This document shows positions 18,575-31,104 of a DNA stretch of 64,000 nucleotides, piece by piece (within the stretch, counting starts at the first letter, position 1; each line of letters begins with the position of its first letter). The DNA comes from Coix lacryma-jobi var. lacryma-jobi (taxonomy: Eukaryota > Streptophyta > Magnoliopsida > Poales > Poaceae): NCBI GenBank assembly GCA_009763385.1, contig CM019822.1:26840842-26904841 (forward strand). Reading direction: 5' to 3'. Below the pieces are notes generated by a model. The model was not told the DNA's origin. It saw nothing but the letters and a program-made list of their open reading frames with translations, and made no database searches. A program made the position numbers and the translations under genes.

Positions 18575-21133
18575 CTGACGAGTAGCCTCGGCAGCTTCTT
18601 CAAAAGCAAGAGCGCGGCCACCACCAGCAATCCAGAACTTGCGAAGCAATCGCATCGCGCAGTTCCGAACATCAGCATCATCAGTCTTCATCTGCCGCAC
18701 TTCGTCAACCGATGGGAAGTTATGGTTGGGCTTCTTAATCTTGCGAAGATGCTCGCAATCCGCCTGACGAAATGTACCGGCCATCGCCAAAGCCCCAGCA
18801 TAACCACCAAGGTCGGTCGCGTTGCCAACCAACGAGCTAAACACGTCCAGCTCGTTACTCAGCCAACCTTCAAAGGCCTCTGCGTTGGTTGCAGGCAGCG
18901 GCTCACCGGCAGAACCTCCGGCTTCGGTCAAGCATACATCTATCTTATTTTTAACCTTCAACATGCTTTCCTGCCAAGCCTCGGTTTGGGAATCCAGCTC
19001 TGTGGACAGCTCTTCTATGCGCTTGTTCGCAGCCAACAAATCCTGGTCTTTCTGCCGGCTAGCGGCCAGAAGCTCCGCGTTGCTATTCGCAACCTCTTGC
19101 GCTTCCTCTCGCGATTTCTTAACCTTTTCCATAGCAGCTTTGAGCTCAATTTCTTTATTTTCCAAACTGCGCCGAAGTTTTTTGTTGTCCTCCTCAACCT
19201 TCGACAACCGGTCGTTCAAATAGTGTAAATTGTAACTCGCCCTCCGGCGAGCCGAACGGTTGAGGAGCATCAACTCTGCCACCTTGACATCCATATCATC
19301 ATAAAGATCATCCAGAGGTTGATTAGACAACCGAAGTTCTGCTTCTGGAAGACAAACCCGATTAAAGACCTGACCAAGAAAACGCCTCTCCTCCGGAGTA
19401 CTTTGCAGATGGCACTCGCGGAGGTCTGGACTTGTGAACAGCTCCGTTGCCGGGTCGGTAACTCCAATCTTCGCAGCAAAATAAGGAAGAGAATAACGGC
19501 TAGTCTCGCCATACGGCCTCTTGCCCGGATTTCTCTCCGACTCGAGATCACCGCCAACCTCGACACCATCAACCCAGATGTGTGACCCAGCAAACTCAGG
19601 CACCGACCCTCGCTCGGGATTTTCAGTATCATGGTCGATCATTAATGCATCAATATGACGCGTCGCCTCGGCATCAGTGCTCGAGGAAGCAACAGCTTTC
19701 CCACGATCATCCTTTCCTGAAGCGCTTTCATCATCTGAGCTGCCCTCGCCACTGGAGGTATCACTATCCTCGTCGGATGAGCCCTCTTCAGTCCCCCCTT
19801 CCTTGTCGTCTTCTTTCTCTTCCTCCTTCTCGTCATCGGAGACACCTTCGTCATCAGAAATCTGAATTAAAGCACCAATACCGCCCACGCGGGGCACTCG
19901 TCCTCCAATCTTTCCAATACCTCGGCCACTCGAAACTATGGCCGAAGTAGAGGAACCACCACCGGAACCAGAACCCACCGCGACCTTCGTCGCAAGTTTC
20001 TTCACTCGACCCGCGGCACCGCCGCGGCCACGTCCACGACCTCTTTTTGGCCGCGAAACAAGTTTTTTCTCCTCCGCTGAGGCTCGCTTCCATTTCTTCG
20101 GCGCATCTTCGCTCGAAGGTGCCGGCCAGTCAGCATACTGAATCCCAAGAATATCAAACAGCCGGTTCACACGACCTTCGCTGCCCACCGAGCTGTGGAT
20201 GGCCTTAGTTTCCAATGTGGACAGTTTGCCAACAAGGTCCTCAACCCACTGCTGAACACGCTTATAAACAGCTCCGACCCCATCCTCCCGCCTCGGAAAC
20301 TTCTTGAGAATGTTTTCCCAAACCTTATTCAAATCTACCTTCGGCTTCTTTAGACCCCTCCCCTCATACTTGGGGTCATCCTCAACCTCAAACCACGCCT
20401 GTCTTCGGCTGAGAGGCCAAATCTTAGCACAACAGTACTCTTCTACCAAATCACGAGCACACTGAGAGCGCGCAACGACTCTCAAACAGTCCACAGAAGC
20501 GTGAGCCTCGGGACTCATCTTAGCCTCGGAACTCACGTCACCAAGCAGCGGAAGCTCGCCGCAAAGCTCGGCATTTTCACCAAGCTTGTAGTAAAACCAA
20601 AACTCCTGCCATCCACTTGTCCACTTGTTTTTCTGAGCTTGTACCGGCAACTCAGACCCAGCGCGATAGCAGAAGGTATATATAGCAAACTGCCCAAGAC
20701 TGGTCTTCCCCTCGCCGTTAGCAATCTTACGAGGTTGCATATGAACACGATGAGTGCGTACAAAACCCTCGACGTGCGGAACAATCCCCTGAGATCGACA
20801 TGCCCACACATACACTAACATCTTCGTAAAGCACGAAGGCGTCAGTTGATGAAACTTCAGGTTGAACCTCTGTAGAACCGAGGTCACAAAGGCAGCAACT
20901 GGAAACCGAAGACCAGCTGAAAAGAACTCCTCAAATAGAACAACTTCATCCGCATCCGGCTTCAGCACTGTCTCCCCAGCGCTGGTCCTAGCTTTTCCTC
21001 CCTCGATCCACCCTCGCTTGACATACGTCGCCAATTCCGAACTGCAGACTCGGCTTAGACCAAACTCGAAGCGGACCCCTTCATCCGAAGCACCCGGAGA
21101 CACAGCACGAGCGGTCTGTTTCAACCTAGCCAT
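18575..21133 (-). CDS. Antisense retroelement gene, outer copy, exon 1 (Transposase_28-like protein)
   Basis: ATG at 21133 (MARLKQTARAV), 853 codons, uninterrupted, ending at CGTCAG/GTTTGC. Same order as the inner copy: Transposase_28-like N-terminus, basic RGRGRGRGG block, acidic block (DEKEEEKEDDKEGGTEEGSSDEDSD), a Pro-poor conserved middle (GKRPYGE, LPYFA, DPATELFTSPDLR), a coiled coil (LSKVEEDNKKLRRSLENKEIELK) and a conserved end (GGYAGALAMAGTFRQADCEHLRKIKKPNHNFPS). It is fully open although the same element's pol is broken. It lies convergent to gag-pol, between array A and the LTR. Confidence 0.82.
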
Positions 21134-21280
21134 ATCTTCAGCTGAACACACCCTCAAACAACTAGCGCCTTTCTAAACCTTCGCACTTAAATCAAACAAA
21201 CCTTCGCTACAAAGAAACAACAGCAGCAGGTGGGCTAGAGCAAATGAGGGCACAACTTCAAACATCCCACAAACCCTTTC

Positions 21281-21288
21281 TATTTATA
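21281..21288 (-). promoter_or_regulatory. TATA box of antisense gene, outer copy
   Basis: The minus strand reads TATAAATA, 155 bp upstream of the ATG at 21133, the same as the inner copy. Confidence 0.7.
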
Positions 21289-21498
21289 GGCCGGGGGCGC
21301 GGAATGCCGCACCCGATGACACAGGCACGACAAACGAAATCCTTGAAAAAAAATCAGAACGAACCTGAACAGTACAAACAACGGTATAATGGCCCGGCCC
21401 AAAAGCAGCCGCGGGCGTCGCTGCCAAGGGTCCTGTCCCTTCTTCCCGACAAAAGACGTTGCTTGGGCCTAAACACTGTTCTTTAGATCCAAGACAAC

Positions 21499-21510
21499 GA
21501 GGGGCTACTG
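21499..21510 (+). other. Polypurine tract, outer element
   Basis: ACGAGGGGCTAC directly before the 3' LTR, matching the inner copy's tract. Confidence 0.6.
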
Positions 21511-22182
21511 TTGGGGGAAGGGACCCTCGGTAGTGGCACCGCGCAGGCTGACTCAACAAACGGTCCTAGCGCGTTCCGCGTACCTTCATCGATGGCCGCC
21601 TCTTTGCCTGCCGAGTCTCTCGGGTTACCGTTCAGACCCGCGGATACCAAACTAACCTTCGGAATGTTTGGCGAGTTTTTACAGGCAGAAGGCGTGAGGA
21701 GAGCAGGAAGCAACCCTCGCACACCCGCATACCTTCGCTGAGAGGCCCAGGCCCAACTGGCGGTGAAGGAACTCGGATCCCGCGACCTAACGGATACCAC
21801 CGCGGGGCGAAGGTCAACCCTCAAATTGTCGCGAGGGCGAGCGCGAGCCGGGTGGCGGCGGGCGCGTGGGGAGCAGGCTAGGGTTTCGGCTCTAGTTGTG
21901 TTTGTACATTTCTACCCTTCTGTATACATAGCATAAAGGAATCTTTCATGTACCCTATTATAATCTGGTCTGCACCCCTTGGTATTCCCTATAAATACCG
22001 GGGGGTGAACAGTGTAATGGACCGGGTTTTTTGGGAATAGAGCCACGTAAACACTGTTCTCATTTCCTTAAACCTTCGCGCTGGTTTTCGTTCCTGTGGC
22101 ATTTTTAGTTCAGTCCTGACAACTGGCCACCTTCGCCACTCCCCTGCACGTGTGCGGAGGTTGGGCAAGTGTGTAACCAACA
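21511..22182 (+). repeat. Outer element, 3' LTR
   Basis: 672-bp LTR beginning TGTTGGGGG and ending CCAACA. It is homologous to the inner LTRs in reverse orientation but much more diverged. A purine-rich GAGGGGCT tract precedes it. TATAAATA lies at 21990-21997. Confidence 0.9.
21990..21997 (+). promoter_or_regulatory. LTR TATA box, outer 3' LTR
   Basis: TATAAATA in the same LTR context as in the inner LTRs. As a 3' LTR it would fire outward into the DNA beyond 22182 if active. Confidence 0.6.
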
Positions 22183-24464
22183 ACTGCAAATTCATATCCT
22201 TTCATCTTAGTAAAACTCTCGTAATTAATTTGTTTTTAAGAAGAAGTCAATAGTAGACTTTGAAATGCCCTAAATGTCTAGAGGGGGTAAATAGCCTAAA
22301 AAATGCTACAAAATATTAGAGCAATGTGTTAAACAACTAAATGGCGATAATAGCGTTTTGCCCTAGCTCTACTTAAAAATGAGCGCAAGCCACCTAACAA
22401 TATGTTGGTGTGCTATGATCTCTATGTCACTCAAACAAGCTAAGTCACTACTCAACTAACTAGTGAGCAAACTAAACAAGAGAGAAACAACCAACTAGCA
22501 ACTATTCTACTCAACTAGCAAGAAAGGCAAGAACTACCACTACACAAGTATATCTATGAATGTAAATACAAGTGAGAAAGTGTGATATATCGAACCGGGC
22601 AATTGTCTATATGAAACCTAATGAGACAAAGAGACACAAGATTTATCTAGAGGTTCACTTGCTTGCTGGCAAGCTAGTCCCCGTTGTGTCGGCACACTCA
22701 CTTGGTGGCTCACGCGCTAATAGACAAACACAAGCCTAGCCTTACACAAAGGCGTCGTAAGAACCAACACAAGAGAGCATACTCAATGTCACGAGCAATC
22801 CAATAGAGTACCTTTTTGTAATCTCTCAAGGGGACTAAGGTTAAGAACCCCTTATGATTGAATGATTGGAGCTGACAACAATCACCAATAGTCACTCAAC
22901 AATACCACAAGCTCTAGGTTGACTAGGCGTCGACACCCAAATCGCCCAACTAGTGCCACAAGATGCAAAAACAGTAAGCACTGCACCGTGGGCTCTCTAA
23001 ATCTCACTCAAATGATGAAATCAAGGATCAAAATAAGTGGAGCGTGTTTCTCAGCCCTCAAGTGGTGTGCACATGTGTATGGTCAAGGCCAGCCACACAA
23101 CAAGTATTTATCGTCCACACAAGCAATCCAAATGTTACCTCTTGAACCACTTTCTGCATGGTCACCAGACAGCCTTTTCGATGACCGCAACAATCGAAAT
23201 CCAATAGCTAGTTAGTTAGTGGCACCAGACACCTGCCTGCTGCATCGGATGGCCCATCCCGTGAGTTCCAACTGAGAAACTCTAAAAAAACCTCTCTATT
23301 CGAATAAGGCAGTGCCCTTCGCATGTACACCAGACAGTCGTCCGATGACAACTTCCATAAAATCCCCAAAACCAACTCTCTAGAAATAAGCGATGGTGTG
23401 CAGGACAGTGCACCAAACACCCTGTCTGATGCTCATAGGATGTGATGGTGCCAGACTATCAGCACACAGGAACTTAGTCACTCGGGACCCTGTCCAGCTC
23501 GCACCAGACAACCTGTCTAGTGCGCCGAACGCCATATCTAGTGCCACCCAATAGCAGCCCCAAGAGCCTAAACGTAACTAGTCACTTTCATCTCCTTTGT
23601 AAATATGCTAATTCCTCAAGTGTTCCACTAGCATGTGCACGTGAGTTAGCAATTTCACAAACATTTTTCAAATGATTTCACTTATGTTTCTGTTGTGCAC
23701 TAGGTTTAAATGCAATGCATAGTTTTCCAACACTTACCGGCACTAGATGACTGAATTGTCTAATAGAGCTCCTAAATCCGATCACATACACTATTGCATC
23801 TTGATCGACAAAACAAAATCTCTATTTCTACCTTTGCCTTGATTTTATTTTCATGTTTCTTCTTTTCGAAAGTAGAGCACTTGAACAACCATCACATGTG
23901 GACAACTTCATCATCCTCGAGTGCCACCTAGTTCCACCTTGCTGTGAGCCAACCTATCTCATGACACTTAGAGTAAAGAGGTTAGTTCACTTAGGTTTCA
24001 TCAATTAGTCAAAATCAAACTATGACTTTCTGACTTTATATTTGTTGTGGCACATACATGGTGCCTTCTGGTTGCATGTTGATGATGCTAGCAACCAACC
24101 ACTTTATTATCAATTTAAAATTCAATTATCTACTTTGTTATGTACATACTATATTATTGGTTCATTGCATAAGGCAACTACTAACAATTAGCTGAGGTGT
24201 TTGCAGAAGCAAGAATGTTATTAAACTTTTCTAATTTTAATGAGCAATATCTACTAACATTAGTGTTTCCAGTCTATATGAAATTTTAAATATGGACGGT
24301 CCAAGTTAGAAAATTGACTTAGTTCAAACCTTGCTAAAATGGATTTATATTTTAAGATGCGAGTGACTTTATGATTGATCCTCCAACAAATTGTTTCACA
24401 TTTTTTAAGTGAAAAAATAGAGCAGGGGAGACTCCCCCACTGTAACTATTTCAGAATTAGTATG
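22183..24464. other. Repeat-derived DNA without a supported gene
   Basis: Starts with TCTAGAGGGGGTAAATAG, a phrase repeated near 26500. It contains several ACCAGACA/GTCCGATG-type fragments (23160-23560) typical of degenerate grass LTR sequence. Short frames are not gene-like. Confidence 0.5.
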
Positions 24465-24466
24465 TA

Positions 24467-24993
24467 CTCCCTCTGTGTAGGGAAAAAGCGTCGTTCTCGC
24501 CGCTGCCGTAAGTTGCGTAAAAAACGTCGTCCTGCACCAGCGCTGTTGTTTTGGACGGAAATACCCTGGCCTCTTCGATCACTGCACCGCAGTTACTCTG
24601 CGTCGCCTCGAATCTCGTCGCGCTGCAAGTCGCTCACCGCTCCCGCCGTTCTATGCCAGGCCGAAAAAAATGAAAAACAAACACTCAAAAAACTCCGCTC
24701 TGTGCTCCAGGCATCCTCCGCCACGCTTCAGGCCGAAAAAATAGGACACAACATGCATGGCAAAAAAAGTGAATGAACCACGCAACAAAAAATTGTGGCT
24801 GCCAGGGATCAAACCCAGGTGGCCAGACTCTCACCTCATTGCAATAACTGTCCAAACTAGTATATCTTCTTGTACAGAATGTACCCACATTGGTATTTAA
24901 TAGGGGTAGACAGGGAAAACTCTACTCTAATTAATCACTCCTTGGTATGCTAAATGTTGTCCTAAACGTTATTTTTTTCCTATATGGAGGGAG
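24467..24993. mobile_element. Non-autonomous Tc1/mariner-type element, 527 bp
   Basis: TA duplication on both sides. Ends begin CTCCCTCTGTGTAGGGAAAA and (reverse) CTCCCTCCATATAGGAAAAA. It carries no transposase. Inside, the minus strand has GGGTTTGATCCCTGG (about 24803-24817), resembling a pol III B box. Confidence 0.75.
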
Positions 24994-25523
24994 TAGCTTT
25001 CATTTCCTTTCCCTTGTCTAAGGAAAACCCCAATATAGCCTTCAAATATAAATAAAAAGATTGTAGTTCTTGGTTTATATCAAACTAGTGGATTTTATAC
25101 ACAAATGGGCACCTGCCTACCCATATGATTAGTGTTTTGTATGAATACTAGGGTTGAAGATTAATCCAAAGAAACTAATCTAATGGTGAATTTCCCAAAA
25201 TACAATGAATTTCAAATTGACACATCAGGTACTCACATTTTGAGTTTTCTTCCAACGTGGGCCACCATAGCAGTTCATGTACTTATTGCAGACTTCTCTA
25301 AGATTCCTTCCTTTATGATCTCATTTGGCTACACAATGTAGTGTATGTCTCAAGTGTGTGTTGGTAGTTGGTCAGAGTTGCATCTACTTGAATTAGCTTG
25401 AATTGCATGTGCTCAAGTTGGTTAGAGTTCATCCGTTGGAAATGGCTAGAGTTTTATCTGCTAGAGTTAGCCAAAGTTGCATGTATCAATGTTGTTGGAG
25501 TAGCATATGTATGGTGGAGAGTT

Positions 25524-25722
25524 GTGTAACACCCCAGCCCATTAGTAGCTTGTAGTAGTTGTGAAGTTAGTCTATATAGCATTGTGTGGTTGTAGTTGGT
25601 TGATTTAGTACCACCTTGGAAATTTAGGGTATGAGTACAAGCTTATAATCCTTATTGTTCCAAATGTACCACATCCGCGTTAACCATCTTACATGAAGTG
25701 AGGAAGAAAGTGTAAGAGAGGT
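25524..25722 (+). repeat. Dispersed ~200-bp repeat, copy 1
   Basis: Shares TGTAACACCCC, CCCATTAGTAG, GATTTAGTACCACCTT and a GTGTAAGAGAGGT tail with 26038-26254 and 30144-30326. Origin unknown. Confidence 0.6.
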
Positions 25723-26037
25723 CTCATTAGTAGTATGGCTTATAATCCCCCTTAGTAGTACGGCTTTTCCTAAACTCAACATCAAAATAAAATGTAAAGT
25801 AAACGACTTTACGCTAGAAGCCACATCCTTTTGCAGTTGACGGGGGTCCACCAATCTATACATCATCCTCCATTTTATTTAACCTGGTTATCATCTTGAT
25901 AAATCTCATTAGTCCCCTAGTTATGTGATCATTATCACCAAAACCCACAAAAGGGCTTGATTGCATTTACGGTAGTTCGGGACATCTGTTGCATATGTGG
26001 TGGGCTATCGAGGGTGGCGCCCTGTAACGAGGGTGAA

Positions 26038-26254
26038 TGTAACCCCCAAGGCCCATTAGTAGATTGTAGTAATTGTAAAGTTGACCCATGTGGCCCATGT
26101 GTTCCATGTGGAACCTGTGTGATTGTAGTTGGTGGGTTTAGTACCACCTTAAAAGTTTAGGAGGGTGAGGGCCATCTTATAATCCTTGTTCCAAACATAG
26201 CACGTCCAGGTTAATCCGTTTACATTAAGTGACGACAAAATTATAAGAGAGGTA
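26038..26254 (+). repeat. Dispersed ~200-bp repeat, copy 2
   Basis: Second copy, with GGCCCATTAGTAGATTGTAG and GGTTTAGTACCACCTT. The bases between copies 1 and 2 are unrelated. Confidence 0.6.
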
Positions 26255-26387
26255 CTATGTGTATGCAGGCCTACTCCATCTGCACAACTGAGCCATATAT
26301 GTAGATTTCGGATGTGGGGTGTAACAAATTGGTCAAAGTTGCATCTTCTAGAGTATAGCAATGCTATAGAAGAGAGATATAAAGGTA

Positions 26388-28160
26388 ATTGTAAGGATCT
26401 CTAGATGGCTATAGGAGGTGTGAATAGCTAGCTTATATTAAAATTTCCTTCAACTCACAACACATGCAAAACTAGTTAGACAACAAAAGGACCCCAAGAT
26501 GTCTAGAGGGGGTGTGAGTAGCCTAAATAAAAATTTCCTTCAAGGCACAACACTAACAAAACGAGTTACTTAGACAACAAGATGGCCCTAATAAGCACTA
26601 AACTTAACTAGCAAGCAAGCCAAGGCATAAGGTCTCCTACATAATTGTAGTAGCAAAGAAAATAACTAAGCTACCAACTAGAAAAACTAACAAGACTAAC
26701 CAAGAGAGCTCCTACACAAGTCTAGTGAGCAAAAGTAAATAACAAGCTAACACTAGAGCAAAGCAACTACACAAGAAAGAATAACACAATGTAAGAACAA
26801 GAGTAGATTATGAAAACTAATACAAATAGGAGACACAAAGATATATCCTCAGAGTTTGGTTACTTGCCCCCATTGAGGTGAGTCTAAGGAATAATCGCTC
26901 CTCTAGTAGCTCAATGGTCCCTCAAGGTTAGTTCTGACGTGATCGCCATTGTATAAGTCAGTTTATCACAAGGTACTCCAACAAGCCTCAATCCACTAAA
27001 GTTGCTCTTCGCCTCACCGGCGGGGATGAGCACAAGAGACCCAAACAAATCCTCCTCCAGAGCACCTCACAATATCCAATTGAGCGCATCATGGAGGATG
27101 GAGCCCCATATGTTGTGGTAACCACCAAGAATAACAATGATCCCACAGCCTCAACACTTGCAAAAGCACTAGATCAATTCCAGTCTCTCCCAACTAATTC
27201 TCAATTAAACAAATGTGAGTCGAGAGGTTTCTTGAGGTCTAGTTAGTGTCTATATCTATAGGGAGTGCCAAGAGAACCCTCAAGCATAGAGTTCTCACAC
27301 TAGAGTTATCCAATCACTATCTCAACAACTAAAACTAGTTATTATAGTGATCACCCCAGTGTACTACCGAAGTGTTCTGGTGCACGTTTTTGCCAAAACA
27401 CACACTAAAAATGCCTCTAGACTCATGTTTTTGTGCATTGTCTAGTGCAACCACTAGAGAGCTCTAGTGATCTCCAGAATCTATGGAGTACCAAATTTCA
27501 TCTCCCAGATTAGTTAGGTGCGCACGAGACACTTCTAATGATGTATTTTCAAAACTCTCGTATGTGTCAGACACATTGTTCCTAGTCTCTAGTTCCTAGA
27601 TCTCTAGTGGCACCTGAATATAAGGTGCTCACATGAAAACCTAATTGACAACAAGACCTGCAACGAAACTCTAGTGGGCATCTTCGGTGCACCACTGGAG
27701 AGCTCCACTGAGTGTTAAAACACTCCTCCGAGCACCTATTACAAAACTTTTTCAAATGGCTAACTCCAAATGGATTCCCACGGGAATACCAACACCTTTA
27801 GCATTGAGAAAGCATTTTTAAAATATTTTTCAAAGGTTTGCACGTGCTTCACCACTGCACCCTCGATCTAATAGATATGCATCGTTAGTCCTCACCTAGT
27901 GGCACATAGACCATTGTATTCGCCAAAGAATTCCCTATTTATAGTATGACTATCTATCCTAAACAACCATTCACTTCTCTACACACCTCAGTCGGTGAAA
28001 CAAAAGGCTCCTATAGTTACCTTTGCCTTTAGTCCTCATGCGTAGGCTTTTGTTTCCATCTTATTCTCATCACTTGTTGGGCACTTCACCTCCATGGTCC
28101 TTGCCACCTCTTCTCATGGCTCCATGTAGGCGCAACACCTCTTGTAGACTAGGCACTTAA
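26388..28160. other. Degenerate repeat region with an internal ~108-bp imperfect duplication
   Basis: 26388-26495 and 26496-26600 align (AAAATTTCCTTCAA, ACAACA, TTAGACAACAA). The remainder resembles degraded LTR sequence with many GTGCACC/CTCTAGTG phrases. No gene is seen. Confidence 0.45.
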
Positions 28161-29417
28161 TAATCTCATGTGAAAAGCATTAGTCCACACCAATGTTGTC
28201 ATTCAAAATTACCAAAACCAAATCTAGACTTTCAATATTCAATGGGTAACAAAGGACAAAAGACAGAGGCAATCCATAAAATAATGTCTTTGTCACCACT
28301 CAAATTTGGTACTATTTCACTCATTAATAGTATTGTGCTACCACAGGCACCATGATAAGGGCAGCTGCCCATGCACACACAAAGTAATTATCATTATATT
28401 AATAGAATAAACTTTATAGAACTAGTAAATTAATAATTTAGAGCTTAATTATATTAAAATGTGTCACTAAAAGGATAAAAGAATCAAACTTTATTTTGAT
28501 ATCCAAACAATGCAAACTACACACACATAAATGAGATGATCTACTCCTTTCATTTAGACAAGAAGTTGCCGAGTTACATTACCTTTATTGAAAATTTAAG
28601 GCTCAGACATTGTTCCCATGGGTTTTATTATTTGTATGTATGCATGTGTACTCCCAAAACCTTAATTATTTTGGCCCCATCTCTCATCAAAACAAACTCC
28701 GCCTTCATTTCATGTTTGCATGACACTAGCTCATAACCCTTCTATTTTTATCAATATGGGTGAGGGATTTTCCTGGTTTTTGATTATTGTTTGTTGTGGA
28801 ACCTCAACATCATTTTGCAAATTGAATAGTAATTTTCTTACATTTCCTGACCACGATGTCTGGAAATGCATGGGTTACATTTTTGTTTGTGTTGGCATAA
28901 CATATTTTATTTAGCGAGTGTTTTCCCCTTGTATGATTATCACGGTCCCATACTAATATGGATCAAATGGTATCCAATTTCTCAAGTAGTTCATTTGGAA
29001 TCTAATAAAAGGAAATTATAAACTTAGGTAAGCTGCTAATAAGAATACTATTCATAACTCTTAACTCTCTTCTACTACATATGCTACTACCATTTGCATA
29101 TACTCAATTTCATTTCATAATGTTCTTAAATCCCTTTCCAAGCCAGTAATGCGTTTAAATCTCTACAAAAATGTAAAACTCACTTTCATAAATAGATCAA
29201 ATAGACCTCAAAAATTTCTCTTAGCCATCACCATATCACATGACTAGATTAGCATTGACAATGTTTTTTTTTCTTAAGCTCATACAAGTTTATTTTATGA
29301 TATGTCTCACAATAAAATTGATTATGAAAGAAAAAGGCATACCGTTATGTTATTTGCAACTAATCATATTGTACAAAACTATTTGTTTTTACTAACTTTT
29401 CCTTTTTCTGCAATTAG
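28161..29417. other. AT-rich interval, nothing recognised
   Basis: No frame above 70 codons and no domain. If the upstream exons of the oxidosqualene cyclase remnant were ever here, they are not readable now. Confidence 0.5.
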
Positions 29418-29531
29418 GCCTTAAATATGATATGTTGTTGGATAGAAAAACCAAACTCCAACGAATTTAGACAACATCTCCCAAGAATTCATGACTTTCT
29501 GTGGCTTGCTGAAGATGGAATGAAGTCAAAG
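29418..29531 (+). pseudogene. Oxidosqualene cyclase remnant, exon piece 1
   Basis: 38 open codons (ALNMICCWIEKPNSNEF ... HDFLWLAEDGMK), a hallmark OSC block. Acceptor CAATTAG, donor AAAG/GTACT. A CACTA-type terminus begins 24 bases after the exon. Confidence 0.88.
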
Positions 29532-29554
29532 GTACTATTTTTTGTACTTGTTAT

Positions 29555-29680
29555 CACTACTACAGAGAACAGTATATTTGTGGGAATGATGAGAAATGAT
29601 TCACTCTAGAAATGAGGCATTTGTAGGGCCGGCTGAAATAACAACCACCTTGAAAAAATGATGCCTCTAAAAAGTTATTT
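29555..29680 (+). mobile_element. CACTA-type transposon end (one terminus only)
   Basis: CACTACTACAGAGAAC fits the start of a grass CACTA element. No partner end with matching 3-bp duplication was found. Confidence 0.4.
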
Positions 29681-30143
29681 CTATATCAATGTTATCCAAT
29701 ACAACATTAATGTTTAAGAAAATTGCGTTAACAAAATAAGATGTTTGAGCACAACTCTCACGCACAACACGTGCTCTCGAATTAATTGATGCATATTGTG
29801 CCACTTAGACAGATATATGACTACTAAAAGGATCAAGTTGCCCAACAGAGAGGGGTTGGGGATTGAATTGGGCTTCTAAACTTTTTGCAATGCACCTGTT
29901 CTTCCTCATAGAAAAGTGTGCCTAATGCAAAAACATTTTGCAACCTAGATCCAATCATATTCTAGCAAGGAAAAGCTAGGAAAGCAAACACTTGCAAGAA
30001 TGTAACCTCTAGAAAGTAAAAGATGGTTTAGGAGCCTTTTTTCTTTAGGTATCAACAAAGAGTCAACACTATTGACTAGTTCTTATTGGAACACATGTGC
30101 TAGGACCACCTTCCTATTGAACCACACAATGCAAGGATTGCCT

Positions 30144-30326
30144 GTTATAAACATGAGTAGTTATGAAGTTGGCTTATGTGGCACATGTGGAGTTGTCGTT
30201 GGTAGGTTTAGTACCACCTTGCAAGTTTAGGAGGATAAGAGCTAGCTTACAATCCTTGTCATTTTAAATGTAACACCTCCAGTTAACCCCTTTACAGGAA
30301 GCAAGCATGAAAGTGTAAGAGAGGTG
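30144..30326 (+). repeat. Dispersed ~200-bp repeat, copy 3
   Basis: Matches copies 1 and 2 through GGTTTAGTACCACCTTGCAA and the AGTGTAAGAGAGGT tail. It lacks the TGTAACACCC start. Confidence 0.55.
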
Positions 30327-30779
30327 CTACGTCTATGTGGGCCCTGAGTAGACTTTGAAATGACCAAAATGAAAGTTGTAGATCTTGAAAAGTCATGAAT
30401 CTTGGTAGTTGACAACTTTTTAATTTGAAGTCATATTATCGTGCAAAACTGTATTTGAATTTAAAATTTTAAAATTTGAATTTTTTTTTAAATACCTCAG
30501 ATGGAGAAATAGCCAAAATGAAAGATGTAGATATCAAAAATATATGAAAGTTTATAGTTGATAACTTTTTTAATTTGAAATCATCTTGTTAATGAAAACT
30601 ACGTTTGAAATTTCTCAAATTTGAAATTCAAATATTGTAAATGACCTCAGACGAAGAAACTTTCTAAACGAAAAGTGCAGATCTCAAAAAGTAATGAAAC
30701 TTTGTATTGACTTTTTTATTTGAATTTATTTAGGACCTCAAACAAGTAATTTACACTCAGTTTAGTATAAAATAGAATC

Positions 30780-31101
30780 GAGATACAAGTGATGGTGTAG
30801 TGCAATGGTAGAGGGGTACATGCGAGGGAGAAGTCGTGGGTTTGAATCCCACCGGCCGCGTTAGCTATAAATTTTTTTACAGAAAATGTAGCGACTTGCA
30901 AATTTGACGATGATGGGTGGGCGTTGGCCGGTGGGGCCCTCCCCCGATTAAAAAATATTTTGTTATTTTTTCTAGGTTTTTTCGAATTTAGACAAAAGGC
31001 ACTCGGCAAAGAGCTCTTTGTCGAGTATTTCTTTGTCATGTGCTCTTTGTCGAGTGCATTTAGGGCTTTGTCGAGTGCCACAGAGCCGAAATTTGGTAGT
31101 G
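30780..31101 (-). mobile_element. CACTA-type element end with subterminal repeats
   Basis: On the minus strand it begins CACTACCAAATTTCGGC at 31101 and has repeated CACTCGACAAAG-like motifs (31015-31080), characteristic of subterminal repeats of grass CACTA elements. The other end was not identified. Confidence 0.6.
30790..30865 (+). other. tRNA-like segment inside the CACTA-type element
   Basis: GTGGGTTTGAATCCCAC (about 30836-30852) forms a T-arm-like stem-loop, preceded by a D-arm/A-box-like GGTGTAGTGCAATGGTAGAG. No matching acceptor stem or CCA context was established, so it is not called a tRNA gene. Confidence 0.4.
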
Positions 31102-31104
31102 ATG

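Larger units (their letters stand above)
1..22182 (+). mobile_element. Outer Tat-lineage Ty3/gypsy LTR retrotransposon, 5' end outside window
   Basis: Seen: a + strand pol with RT, RNase H, a second RNase H and integrase, then two tandem arrays, an antisense gene and a 3' LTR at 21511-22182. The body is interrupted from 1323 to 14539 by a second copy of the same family in the opposite orientation. Known: Tat-lineage plant elements carry a second, archaeal-type RNase H and often an extra ORF between pol and the 3' LTR. Maize Grande, as I recall it, is about 13-14 kb with tandem repeats and an antisense ORF there. Inference: this is a Grande-like element. The 5 bases after the LTR (ACTGC, 22183-22187) are the candidate target duplication, but the partner lies outside the window. 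The copy is defective (frameshift in RT, stop before integrase, nested insertion). Confidence 0.9.
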
